Below are positions 1 to 10,661 of a stretch of DNA of 64,000 nt, in pieces (the stretch's first letter is position 1; each line of letters opens with the position of its first letter). The DNA lies in assembly GCF_000715075.1 (NCBI RefSeq), contig NC_134102.1, positions 108,078,001 through 108,142,000 of the forward strand, read 5' to 3'. The notes under the pieces are model-generated. The model saw only the letters and a list, made by a program, of their open reading frames with translations, ran no database searches and was not told the DNA's origin. A program made the position numbers and the translations under genes. This DNA is from Nicotiana tabacum. Taxonomy: Eukaryota > Streptophyta > Magnoliopsida > Solanales > Solanaceae.

Positions 1-740
1 CTTCATGTTATATTTCCTCAAAATCTCGAACGTTTCCTGCAAATGGGTCAAATGGTCCTCTGCGCGCAGGGACTTAACTAGCATGTCATCAATATAAACT
101 TCCATTGATTTACCTATTTGTTCTTCGAATATTTTATTTACTAGGCGTTGGTAGGTAGCCCCCGCATTTTTTAGCCCGAAGGGCATCACATTATAACAAT
201 GTGTTCCATATTTGGTGACAAATGAAGCCTTTTCCTGGTCCTCCAGTTCATCTGGATTTGATTATACCCGGAATAGGCATCGAAAAAAGTAAGGATCTCG
301 TGGTCGGCTGTGGCATCGATCATGCGATCGATGTTGGCCAGTGAAAAGGAATCTTTAGGGCATGCTTTTTTCAAATACTTATAGTCCACACACATTCTAA
401 GTTTGTTCCCATTTTTAGGCACTACAACTACATTGGCTAACCATTCGGGATATTTCACATCCCGAATGGACCCTATCTTGAGAAGTTTGGTTACCTCGTC
501 CTTTATGAATGCATGCTTTTCCTCGGACCGAGGTATTCTCTTTTGCTTCACCGGTCTGAACCTAGGGTCTAAGATTAGCTGATGCGTCGTTATGTCCTGT
601 GAGATCCATGTTATATCTAAATGGGACCAGGCAAAACAATCAATGTTATCGATAAGAAATTGAACAAGTTTCTTCCTGAGTTCGGAGCTCAACCCCGTTC
701 CCAAGTATACCTTTCGCTGGGGACAATGCTCGATTAGCAT
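1..740 (-). pseudogene. reverse transcriptase remnant, truncated by the window edge
   Basis: The segment 740-186 shows the start of a gypsy RT: a pre-RT region (TTHQLILDPRFRPVKQKR), then RMCVDYKYLKKACPKDSF, then FDAYSGYNQIQM. After a frameshift near 200 the frame continues to base 1 with PFGLKNAGATYQRLV and MEVYIDDMLVKS. That last stretch holds the YxDD catalytic box (YIDD), which is intact. RNase H and integrase should follow to the left of the window. The frameshift makes this copy non-coding as it stands. Confidence 0.9.
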
Positions 741-965
741 GACTTGATCTAGTTACTCAATTGTTGATTTGGTGGCGTCGGAGTCATCAGGAATCATGAA
801 AGATCGAGGGACCATTTGATCATCATCTTCTTCGATCTTCTGGTTATCTGGCTGGGTCGAAGCCGACATCTGTGATTGCTATTTGGTGTCCCATTCTCCT
901 TCTGAGCCTGATCCCTTTTTCGATGAAGGCGAGGATATTGATTTCGCTTCCTCGACTACGAACAT

Positions 966-1345
966 TTATTTTGCGGTTGGTTGTTCTCCATACACTGTTT
1001 TGACACCTCTCGATGTTGGGAATTTGAGGACCTGGTATAGGGTCGAAGGTACAACTCTCATGTTGTGGATCCATGGCCTTTCGAAAAGGGCGTTGTATCT
1101 CATATCGCCTTCGATCACGTGAAACTTTGTTTCCTGGATGGTTCCGGCCACGTTTATTGGTAGGATTATCTCGCCTTTGGTGGTTTCACATGCCATATTG
1201 AACCCGTTTAAAACCAGAGTTGCGGTACGATCTGATCCTGTAGGCCGAGCTGTTCTACAACCTTCAATCTGATGATGTTGGTTGAGCTACCTGGATCGAT
1301 TAACACACGCTTAATTTTAGTCTTATTCATAAGTACGGATATTAC
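966..1345 (-). pseudogene. retropepsin-like aspartic protease remnant
   Basis: On the minus strand around 1280-1300 the sequence translates as RVLIDPGSSTNIIR. This matches the D-x-G-S active-site loop in the LIDPGSS form seen in plant Tat proteases. It is followed by GEIILPINVAGTIQETKFHV and a flap-to-C-terminal block (YNALFERPWIH). A frame change near 1200 separates the active site from the downstream part. It lies between gag and RT, as expected for the pol order. Confidence 0.75.
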
Positions 1346-1578
1346 CAGTAATCTTGAGTTTGAGATCTCTTTTTCCTCACAATCGGTGTTTTAGTGCGTT
1401 TAAGCACTGGTCCCTGAGGGGTATCGGTGCCGCCGATGATCATGTGAATGACGTGCTGCGGTTCTTCTTGTTCATTTTGCTTGCCGAAATCCCCGTTTTT
1501 AAAATGGTTCTTCGCCCGATCACTCGAAAATTCCCGAAGGTGCCCTTTGTTAAATAAGCGGGCTACTTCCTCTCTTAG

Positions 1579-2966
1579 TTACCTGCAATCTTCCGTTATG
1601 TGGCCATGGGTGCCATGATATTCGCACATTTGATTGGGACTCCTTTGGGCAGGATCGGTCTGCATGAGTCGAGGCCACTTAGTGTCTTTGATGCGTCCGA
1701 TAACCGACACGATGGCGGATGCACCAATGCTGAAGTTATACTCTGATAACCGAAGTGCTTCTATAGGAATGTCATAATTATCAAAGCCCCTCTTGCTCAT
1801 AAGTCCCCGAGAATTTTGCCCTCGATCAATCCTTCGATTGTTCTGAACTGTATTGCGTGTTGAACCGTTGTTCATCCGATCTACGACGTACGGTTGATAT
1901 CGGTCTCTATTCGACCTTTGTTCTCTGTCGATCTCCCTTTGGTTTTTAGTAGATGTCCTGTTCTGATGCATGGGTTCATACGGAGCTCACAACTAGTCAT
2001 CTTCGACCCTAATTTTTGATTGATATCGGTTGTGTATAGCTGCCCAAGTTATTGCCGGATACTCGATCAAATTTTGCTTCAGCCGACATGATGTTGTCAA
2101 ACTTAGATCGTTCAACCCTTGGGTGAAAGCTTGAACGGCCCAATCATCTGTGACCGGTGGCAATTCTATGCGTTCCATTTGAAATCGGGATATGAATTCC
2201 CTCAGCATTTCATTACCCCTTTGCTTTACTTTGAAGGGGTCTAATTTCCTTGTTGCAACCTTTATGGCACCAGCATGTGCCTTTACGAACAAATCTGCTA
2301 ACATGGCAAAAGAATCGATGGAATATGGTGGTAAATTATGATACCAGATCATTGCTCCCTTCGAGAGGGTCTCCCAAAACTTTTTCAACAACGCGGATTC
2401 GATCTCATCGTCCTCCAAATCGTTACCTTTGATGGCACATGTGTAAGAGGTGACATGTTCGTTAGAATTGGTCGTACCGTTATATTTGAGAATTTCGGGC
2501 ATACGAAAGTTTTTGGGGATTGGTTTTGGGGATGCACTCGAGGGAAAAGGCTTTTGTATGAATTTTTTGGAATCAAGCCCTTTTATCATTGGTGGAGCCC
2601 CCGGGATTTGATTGACCCTGACATTGTATGTTTCCACTCTTTTATCGTTGGCTTCGACTCGTTTTGTGAGTTCCTCGAACAATTTAGTAATTTCGGGAGT
2701 GGTCCCCGATTCTTGCTTGTTTTATTTCACTATGGCTCCGTTCTAGGGGTGATTTCTCGAAGCGGATTGGGATCCAGCCTACTTTGTATATGAGTTTGGC
2801 TCTGTAACTGGGCTATCACTACTTGTTGGGCTTGTAGCATCTCGAAGATCATACGTAAGCTGGCTTCGATTTCCCCCGCGTTATGGGTGTCTCGGGCTAC
2901 GGATCGAGTACAGCCCTGAATGGAACGTTGATTCGCCTCCAGAGTTATTTGTGAATTGACATCCAT
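1579..2966 (-). pseudogene. gag polyprotein remnant (Tat-type gypsy)
   Basis: Three consecutive minus-strand segments (2966-2730, 2682-1993, 1971-1579) together form a gag. The first has a Gln-rich coiled N-terminus. The middle is the retrotransposon gag domain, with the family-typical run from KPFPSSASPKPIPKNFRMPE through the TRKLDPFKVKQ block. The last is an Arg/Asn-rich part ending in a zinc knuckle-like CEYHGTHGHITEDC. Stops and frame changes separate the segments, so this is a broken gag. It would encode the structural particle protein of the element whose RT lies at 1-740. Confidence 0.85.
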
Positions 2967-3162
2967 TGGTACTTTGGCTCGAATTCGGGTACTTCGATTT
3001 GAGACTCAGTGCCATCGTCAAGTGGCCTTCTGCCCCCGGGGTGCCAAGTTGTTGGTTTCCTATTGAAGGTCGGCTTCGTGATTGATAGGTAAAGCCATTG
3101 CTGATTTGAAATTGTAAACTGGTGTGCACCGCAGTTTTATATCAAACAATCACTGTTATCCT

Positions 3163-3185
3163 TAGCCCCACGGTGGACGCCAAAC
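3163..3185 (-). other. retrotransposon primer binding site
   Basis: Directly inside the LTR the minus strand reads TTTGGCGTCCACCGTGGGG. It has the TGGCG(C/T)C.. form found after the 5' LTR of many plant Tat elements. I cannot assign the priming tRNA by eye. Confidence 0.6.
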
Positions 3186-3845
3186 TATTTTCCCGAAAAA
3201 GCAGACAACGTTAAATTTATGTATGGTTCTAAGGATACGTGATACCCTTTGATACAAAGATAGCAATACGAGTATTCTTGACTATGAGAATGGGAATAAT
3301 GAACAGAAAGAATAAGTAAGATGAAGTAAAACAAGCACAAGGAGATATTTTTATTTATGAGAAAAGATCTTTTGTTCCAGTGTATTCAGTATATGCATAG
3401 CTTACAAGGATCCCATCTTTTATAATAGAGGGTCTTTACTTTATTTATAACAAAAAATAATAAAATAAAGCATATAGTGGAGGACCCATGATGATTTGTC
3501 TTTTCCTCGATTTCCGCCAAGATTCTCTCTCTTGGTGCGGTTATAACGACTCTTGTGAGTGAGCTCGATACTGGCTCGAACTCGTTACTGGGTCGAGCCC
3601 TTCGGTCCTGGCTTGAGTTCGACCTTCGGGATGGGCGTGGCGCATTTTCGACCTCAAAGCAATGCCTTACGGATCGATTTGGTCACGGGCTCGATAAGAT
3701 TATCGAGTTGACTCCTCGAGCAGCCTTCGGACTCGAGGCTCATTTGTACTGTCTTAGGAGCTCACTCCCAAAATCTCACTCTGGTTTCTTGCTACTCGAA
3801 CTCGATCGAACGTAGGTAGGCCAAAATCTATTTCGACCGTATACA
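3186..3845 (-). repeat. 5' LTR of the minus-strand Tat-type element
   Basis: On the minus strand the LTR starts TGTATACGG, the same start as the LTR at 46875, and ends at the primer binding site around 3186. The inner end aligns with the end of the LTRs at 47528 and 33524, but its terminal CA has become TA. A TATA-like ATTATAAAAG lies near 3420-3430 on the minus strand. It is about 660 bp, close to the 654 bp of the LTR at 46875-47528. Confidence 0.75.
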
Positions 3846-5672
3846 ATATATATGAAAATTTGAAGACAATTCAAACAAATTAAAACAAGGACTTGTTCTT
3901 AAAATCAAACTCGTAAAAAAAAGGAAAAACTACTCCTTAAAAATACAAAAGAAAGAAAAGTCTTCTTTTTTTTCAAAAATTAAACGGAGTTGGGGTGGAG
4001 CGGGTTTATGCAGTATAGGACGGTGCGGGGTCGAGAACGGGAAACTTTGCTATGCGGTGCAAGTTGAAATCTTAGCTATACAAGGTTGAACCTGCATCGT
4101 AACCGCCCCACCGGCCCCACTGCCCTTTGTCTTATTTGTTTTGACAGAGCAGTGACTTGCTCATAGGTCAGCCGTTTATTTGACATGGATTTTGGGGGAG
4201 AAAAGGTTAGTTTTTAGGATTTGGATCAAAATTGTTAAATTTCATCATACAGTAAGGACTAATTCTGTAAGTTGTTATATATTAAGGACCAAAATAAACA
4301 AACCCCATACATTTAAGACCGTTTTGATAATTTTCTCAACCAAAGTATTTATGTGATACACAAATGACTCTTAAAGTGGATGGTGAATGTAGAAAAAAAA
4401 AAGACTCTATTTACTAATAACTAGCCATTCTAGTTATACTACAAAAAATAGTGAAAACAATTATCAATGATATACAATATTCAAAAATCATAGGCAAAAA
4501 AAATTATTTTTCAATGGGTATTGCCGTGATTCGTTGCAAAAACACATAGACGAGGCAATATACAAAATTTGACAAAGTTTGAAGGCGAGTTAGACTAGTT
4601 TGGAGTCAAAATTCATTATCAATAATATAAAATTATTTAAAAAATTAGGCAGAAAAAGACTTTTTTCAATGGGTATGGTTAAAATTCGTTGAAAACATAT
4701 TGATGAGGAAATATACAAAATTTGAGTAAGATTGGATGTGATTTGGACTGGTTTGGTATCAAAATTTGTAGATAAAATCGATATTATAATTTTTCTGCAA
4801 CACATGTATCAAACATATGTCACACATGCATCTCACACATAGATATACATGTGATACACATTTGATATACATATGATATATATGTGTGATACACAAATGA
4901 TACACAGTGTGATCCATAGATCATCTTTTTCCATGTTCATCTTATACTTCAAATTTTTAATTCAAACCACCTCAAAACTCTACTAAATCATCCCAAAATT
5001 GAGATTCAAACTCCTTAAGATGTACCAAATTTATTCCAACAACATTCACTAAAAATAAAGCAAAAAAGTTGACCTCCCCCCTTTAATTTTTTTTACTACA
5101 AATAGCTAATTGGCTAATATTGATAGTATTTGGTTAATATTGATAATATCTTATGAATTGGCCAACTTTTGTAATAACTTACTTATGGGCGGATATAACT
5201 GGTAATTTTTTGATTTTTCTCACCACTTGTTCCATGAGCAAAACTTCAAGTTTAACAAATATTTTATGGGCAACACTTTTGGCTTTTGACCTTGAAGTTC
5301 TACCCATGAGCACAAATGAGTGTCAAGAATTAAAGACCATCCCAAAAAGTATGGTATTTCTGCAATTTTTTGCGGGAAAATTCCACTATATAGCCTCATT
5401 TTTTGCGCCTCAAAAGAGGACAGCCCAATAATGTAATCTCACAATAGACTGCAGCATATAGTAGAGGCCCACAACGGCACAACCCAACAATCAAAATTCA
5501 AAAATCATAAATCCAAAACTAACTAATCTCAATGAATAGGCATTAATTAGGTGTTCCCAATCTTTATCGTCTTCAGCTTCGTCTTGCAAATCGCTATCCT
5601 CATTAAATTTTCCCTGTATTCTTGCCCTAGCTTTTCAACAGCAAAGGCGGCTGCTCTTACTACCCGTTAAGC
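3846..5672. other. AT-rich intergenic region and 5' flank of the SLX9-like gene
   Basis: No supported gene. It holds the ~155-bp duplication (4462-4768), a cluster of gatacaca/tgtgatac motifs at about 4800-4915, and then the promoter and 5' UTR of the gene starting at 5673. A pyrimidine-rich leader runs from about 5550 to 5660. Confidence 0.6.
4462..4768. repeat. direct duplication of a ~155-bp AT-rich unit
   Basis: Two imperfect head-to-tail copies. Copy 1 starts at 4462 with tatcaatgatata and copy 2 at 4617/4618 with tatcaataatata. Both contain ttcaatgggtat, gaggmaatatacaaaatttga and a final tttggtatcaaaattt-type end. No coding potential is seen. Confidence 0.7.
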
Positions 5673-7687
5673 ATGGGGAAGACAACCTCACGGTGAGGGA
5701 AATCTTAACTATTAAGCCTTGTATTTTGTCTATTACCTTTGTTTTTCACACTCACTTTTTTCCGTTTATGTATATCAGCGGAGATGCAGCCGCTCGAGCT
5801 GAACGTAAATTCGAAAAGAAACTCGACTTCTATGCTAGTAATTTACTTTACCCTATACTCGGTTTTGTTCTAATAGATGTCTCCTTTTTCCTTTTTCCTT
5901 TTTCTATGTTATGGCATACTATCTATTTTGAGTTGGCATATCTAATGAGTGTTCTTCTAATGCCTATTTCGCATGGTTTTTTCTACAGAGGTTAGACAGA
6001 CAGTTACTTCATTAGCTGCCCAGAAGTCTATTACTAAGGTTTGTGTTCTCAGAAACTTTGTTATTTGTTCTAGGCTTTCAATCATTGGTGACTTTAGCTT
6101 GAGACTATAAGGAATACTCCACTCAGGGGTTTCTAGCTCTGCTGCTAGATACAACTGTACAACTGAATGATGCATCTAAAATGTTTCGTCTCTACCTCTA
6201 TAGCCAAAAATAGATGAAGAAAATTAGTTAGAATAAAGCCTTATTTTGCTTTCCTTTTATACTGACTTGCGCACTTTCTTTCACGCGCTCTAGTTTAATA
6301 TATGTGGTAACATGCTAATCCTGGATGAATGCATGTCCTGGCATGTTTACAGCAGAAATTGGGAGTGTACAATCTCTGTGGGTGCTCCTTTTATTTGACT
6401 TAACTATGGAAAATAAAAAAATTGAAGAAGGTTATTCCGGTTGAAGAGACCAGATAGTGAAGGTTGGCATTGGTATCAAGTGTGAATTCTTCTAAGATGG
6501 ACAGTGTGAACATAATGGTCTAATAAGTCTCGTCTTGATCAGTTGCCTCTTTGCGCTCTTTTTCTGCTTTTGGCACTCTAAATGGGATGACATTCCCAGG
6601 AGATGCTATAAGATTGGATGGATGTTGTGATTTTCTTAAGTTGAATGATGTTTTTACCTCAGCTAATATGTCTATTGGGATATAGAATGATTCCTTGAAG
6701 TTGATTATTTATGTGTCTCGCTGTATCTTTTGCAATTTTGAATCTCGATATCTATAGGTCCTGCACTATTTTGTCCGTGAGTTTGTCATTAACTCTAAGA
6801 TACAAAGAAGTGTTGAGATAAGTTCTACTAGTTGCCAACTTGCTATCCAACACGCCTTCACCAGCCCCAAAATTAACTTCCTATTTTCTTTTTTGCCCCT
6901 TCCATTTTCATGCACTCTAACAAGTCAGTTCCATTTTGTCCCAAATTCTTTCATGTGGTTTCAGTCACTTAACTCTTGATTATTAAGTCCCAAAATTTGC
7001 ATCTAGCTTCATGGTTTGTTAAGTGTTTTTTGAGGAAGATCCCACAGTGGTTCTACAGTATGATGGCTGGAGGATACACTTCACTTTTAATGTTGGACAT
7101 AGGAGTTGGTTGCATGATACAATATAACATAGTGCAACAGTTCTCTATTAATGAATTGAATAATCAAAATTTAGAGGGTACCCTGTTGATGCTTCTCTTG
7201 AAACTATACCCTGTGTTTATTCTGCTGAATTGGTGATTTGTTTTTCTGCCAGAAGAAAAAAGTAAGAAGCAGGCAAAAGAAGTTGAAGGCTTATGATCTT
7301 TCTGAACTTACAGAGTTTCTCCCGGAGTTAAAAGCCTCTCAGCAACCAAAACCTGCAGAGTTCAAGTTGAAAAGTAAAAATAGGAAAAATTTAGTGTGAG
7401 TGCTTAAAACTTTGTTTGTCTTTCAAAAGCCCCTGTCCTTTGTATGATAGAGCAATTTGTTCCTAAGAATGTGTACTTCCAACAGGTTGAAGGAAGGCAA
7501 TCAGTTTCAAGCAGTTATTAATCATCCTGCTTTCCAGGCAGATCCACTAGGTGCCATTCATCAACATCTGCAAAGCACGCAGCCGACTCTGGATGAAAAG
7601 CCAAAAAGAAGGGAAAATAAAAATGGAAATAGAAAAGGAAAAAAGAAATCTAAAGCCTCGGCTGCGCCACAGTCAATGGAGATATAA
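5673..7687 (+). CDS. SLX9-like ribosome biogenesis protein (5 exons)
   Basis: Exons 5673-5692, 5779-5837, 5989-6038, 7253-7395 and 7486-7687 join in frame across GT/AG introns to 157 residues. The start MGKTTSR is followed by an Ala/Arg/Lys stretch (AERKFEKKLDFYAKV), a KSITKKKKVRSRQKKLKAYD basic helix, the acidic/leucine block ELTEFLPELKAS, and a conserved NHPAFQADPLGAIHQHL near the C-terminus. It ends in a Lys-rich tail. This layout matches plant proteins annotated as SLX9-like. In yeast, Slx9 joins pre-ribosomes and helps pre-40S maturation in the nucleolus. The basic ends fit RNA or nucleolar binding. It stands alone, with no operon-like context. The family call is from recognition only; the spliced frame is well supported by all four junctions. 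Confidence 0.78.
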
Positions 7688-8236
7688 TGTGCTCTTCAAC
7701 TTCACTTTCTTTTCTGCTTCTTCTAGTAAAGATCCCCATTTGCCAAATTTTGGCGTGTTGGTCTGTGTTCATAGTAGTTCACAGTGCTACTAAACTAGCA
7801 GCTATTTACCGCTATGATCTTGCCTAGGCGTGCAAGAAAAGCGATTAAGGTAAATCTTATCATTCTCTTGCCTTGTCATGTATCTGTTTGATACGATCGT
7901 TCATCTGTTGAGTTAGTTGCAACTTGCAAGGAGGACGCAAAGATCTTTATTTTAAGTATTTTGCAAAGAGCCTCACTATGATTCAACAGAGTTTGGAAAA
8001 TTGATTTTGGTTTAATTAAAACTTCCTATTTTCAAACTTTATTTCAGCTCTTCTTTTTCTTTTAATGATGTAATATAAGCACTTCATTTTTCATATTTCT
8101 TTAGGCTGTTAATCACCCTTCGATGTTGTATGATGCTAAGCTTGTTCATTTCTTTCATCATATTTCATTTTTTCAGTTGAATGTTGAATTTGCGTAAACT
8201 TAAGTAAAGTTGAACAGCATATGAAAGCCCAATTGA

Positions 8237-8292
8237 GTGCAGTGGCAGAGTCACGTTTATTGAAGTGCAGTGGCAGAGTCACGTTTATTGAA
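8237..8292. repeat. perfect tandem duplication of 28 bp
   Basis: Two identical copies of the unit that begins gtgcagtggcagagtcac and ends with ttattgaa, at 8237-8264 and 8265-8292. They lie at the edge of a dispersed repeat (to about 8440) of the kind also seen near 13690-13870 and 28385-28600. Confidence 0.9.
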
Positions 8293-9014
8293 GGGGGTTC
8301 AACTAAATCCCTTCGCCAAAATTGTATTGTGTATATAGGTGAAATTTTATTTTGTGTGTACTATTGGATCCGCTAAATACGAGAGAACATTTCGTCGAAT
8401 CCCTTCATAAATTTTTGTCTCCGCAGACTGATTGAGTTAGTCATTGTTTGTAAATTTTAAATCTGAACTAGTGATAATGTTAACCTTACGTCTTAAACTT
8501 GAGGTCTCTTATACCCTTCTGTTGTAATGATCATTATTAGGAGATAGGAAATTCCGATATATACCACGCTAAGATGACTTGTGCTTTCAACTGAAAAAGC
8601 GATTTCCAAGCGTCTTCCCTTTGAGCCTTAGACTATTGCAATGATTGTTACATAGTTAAATTAGAATTTGAAGTTTATGGGTTCAAAATTTTAGTACTTT
8701 TAAGTTACTAAATTTTAAATTAATATTGTATACATAGCTTATATGGAATTTGCCAACACAAACAGCTTCTAACATTTATCTAGTTAAGGTGTTTGATCAT
8801 CTTTTGGTTAGATCAATTAAAAAAGAGTTTAAATGAAATTCATTTTTTTTTTGGTCAAAGTATAAATGGACATTATTGAATGAAATAATTCAAGGAAAGG
8901 CCTTCTACGATACCAGTTACAAGTCAAATAAAAGACTTACAATTTCTAGAATAAATTTTCGTATATCGAATAAGATAGAATAGCTCCAAAATGTTATATC
9001 CCGTGTTAAAAATA

Positions 9015-9280
9015 CTCTTTCCGTTTCAAATTAGATGAGATATTTTTTTTTTTAGTATGTTCCAAAATATATGACATATTTCTAAATTTGAAAGTAATTC
9101 AACTTTAAATTCTTTGTTTTACCCATTTTATCCTTAATGAGAAGTTTTGATAACTACACAAATGTTATGGCTTCATAAAAATTTTATCTCTTAAGCTTTT
9201 AAGATTATAAATTTTAATTTTTTTTTTTCTTAAACTCCGTATCGAGTCAAACTAGTTTATTTATACCGAAACGGATGAAG
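9015..9280. mobile_element. Stowaway-type MITE
   Basis: It begins ctctttccgtttcaaatta and ends with ccgaaacggatgaag, the inverted counterpart, and is flanked by TA on both sides (9013-9014 and 9281-9282). Terminal sequence, TA target and 266-bp size fit the Stowaway (Tc1/mariner) type. Confidence 0.85.
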
Positions 9281-9653
9281 TATTATATTTGTATAGTTTG
9301 AAGTTTGAACTTCAAAAGGGGAACAATTAGAAACAAATTTAACACGTTGGGGGAACAAAAAGTACACTTCGTTCTCATGTTTTACACGAATATATCCGTC
9401 ATAAGATTTGGTTCCTCTAAACACACGCGTAACCCCCACGTGTTGAAATTCCTTTCCCGCGTTTACGTGTCCCTTCTTCATTTGTCCTATGACAACTCCC
9501 TTTTACCTCTTCTTTTCTTGAATTTGTATATATTTTCTCATCTCCTTCCTCTTATTCATTGCTTGCTAAGGAAACTATCTTTCTTCTCATTATCATTATA
9601 TATATACATAGCAATATATTTTTCTTTCTTCAACAAAGTCTTATAGTATTTGA

Positions 9654-10630
9654 ATGGTGGTGAAGATGGTGAAAATTAAAAAGTTTCAGGTGAAAATTAG
9701 GACGTTGAAGCTAGAATTAGGAGTTGATGATAATATTGAAGCATTTGATGGGGTCAATCAAGAACCTAAAAAGGTGAAGATGATGGCAATTAAGATGAAA
9801 TGGAAAGGTGAACCCAAGTTTGGATTAGTCCCATTTCATTATAAGCAGAAGAAAGATATTACAAGTCGGAGAATTGTGAAGAAATTAGGACAAGCAGCTA
9901 ATTCCATTGAATGGGATAATGATGGAGATGAGTTTGAGAATATTTGTTGTTTTACAGAGGTTTCTGGTTGTTATCAAAGTCTAAAGTATTCGCCTTGGGA
10001 TGTCTCGTTTAATGTCTTATACTCGAGTAATTTGGAAGCAAAAATGGTGGTGATTGGAAAAATGGTGGTTAATGTAGCAGAAATGGCTTCAAAAATGGTG
10101 TCTGAAGTTGAAGAGAAACTTCCCATTACTTTGAATATTGGTAGAGTTTCTGTATCAGCCACGCTCCATGTAAGTTCCATTCTTTTCTTCTTCATCTAGT
10201 TCAATTAGGCAGGGAGAAAAATGTTTATCTCAATTAAGAAGACAAGAATTAACTACGAAATTAGACGTTGATCTATCGCTAAATAATCTTTAGCTAACTG
10301 AATTTTGTATAATTAGTCGTTAAACTGGTTTTGCGACAGAATATGTTGTTTAGCGATGGAGTCTATCCAACGCTAATTCCTGTTTTTTTTATATAGTTTA
10401 TATTTTTCTTCTCTTTATTTTTTGAACTTCGTTTGATGTGTTTTTAAGTAAATTTTGTGTTAGCTTAGAAGTACCTTACTATTTCGATAAATCTTCGAAT
10501 TGTTCCATTTGTTTGATTATTTCTTGGGATTATAAAAACTTGATGAAATGTGTAATCAAACTTGCTTTGACACGATTTCACAGATTAATGCCCTATTTTG
10601 TCAAACTTCTACACTATTTGCTTGTCTTTT

Positions 10631-10661
<31 letters not shown>

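Larger units (their letters stand above)
1..3845 (-). mobile_element. 5' part of a Tat-type Ty3/gypsy LTR retrotransposon
   Basis: Reading the minus strand from right to left, the order is LTR (3845-3186), primer binding site, gag, aspartic protease, reverse transcriptase. This is the gypsy order, and the element runs out of the window at base 1. The RT and gag sequences resemble Tat-lineage elements, and the element is related to the one at 47917-58733. Gag, protease and RT lie in different frames with internal stops, so this copy is probably inactive. The other LTR and the target duplication lie outside the window. Confidence 0.9.
7688..9653. other. intergenic region between the SLX9-like and NT-C2 genes
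   Basis: No gene seen. It holds the 3' UTR of the first gene, the 28-bp duplication at 8237-8292, an old dispersed repeat to about 8440, a Stowaway MITE (9015-9280) and the promoter of the next gene. A TATA-rich stretch (tatatatatacata) at about 9598-9611 lies some 45-55 bp before the ATG at 9654 and may be its TATA region. Confidence 0.55.

Noticed and set aside
3555..3815. 86-residue ORF in the LTR
   Set aside because: Lies within the U3 side of an LTR and has no domain; chance frame in GC-richer LTR DNA.
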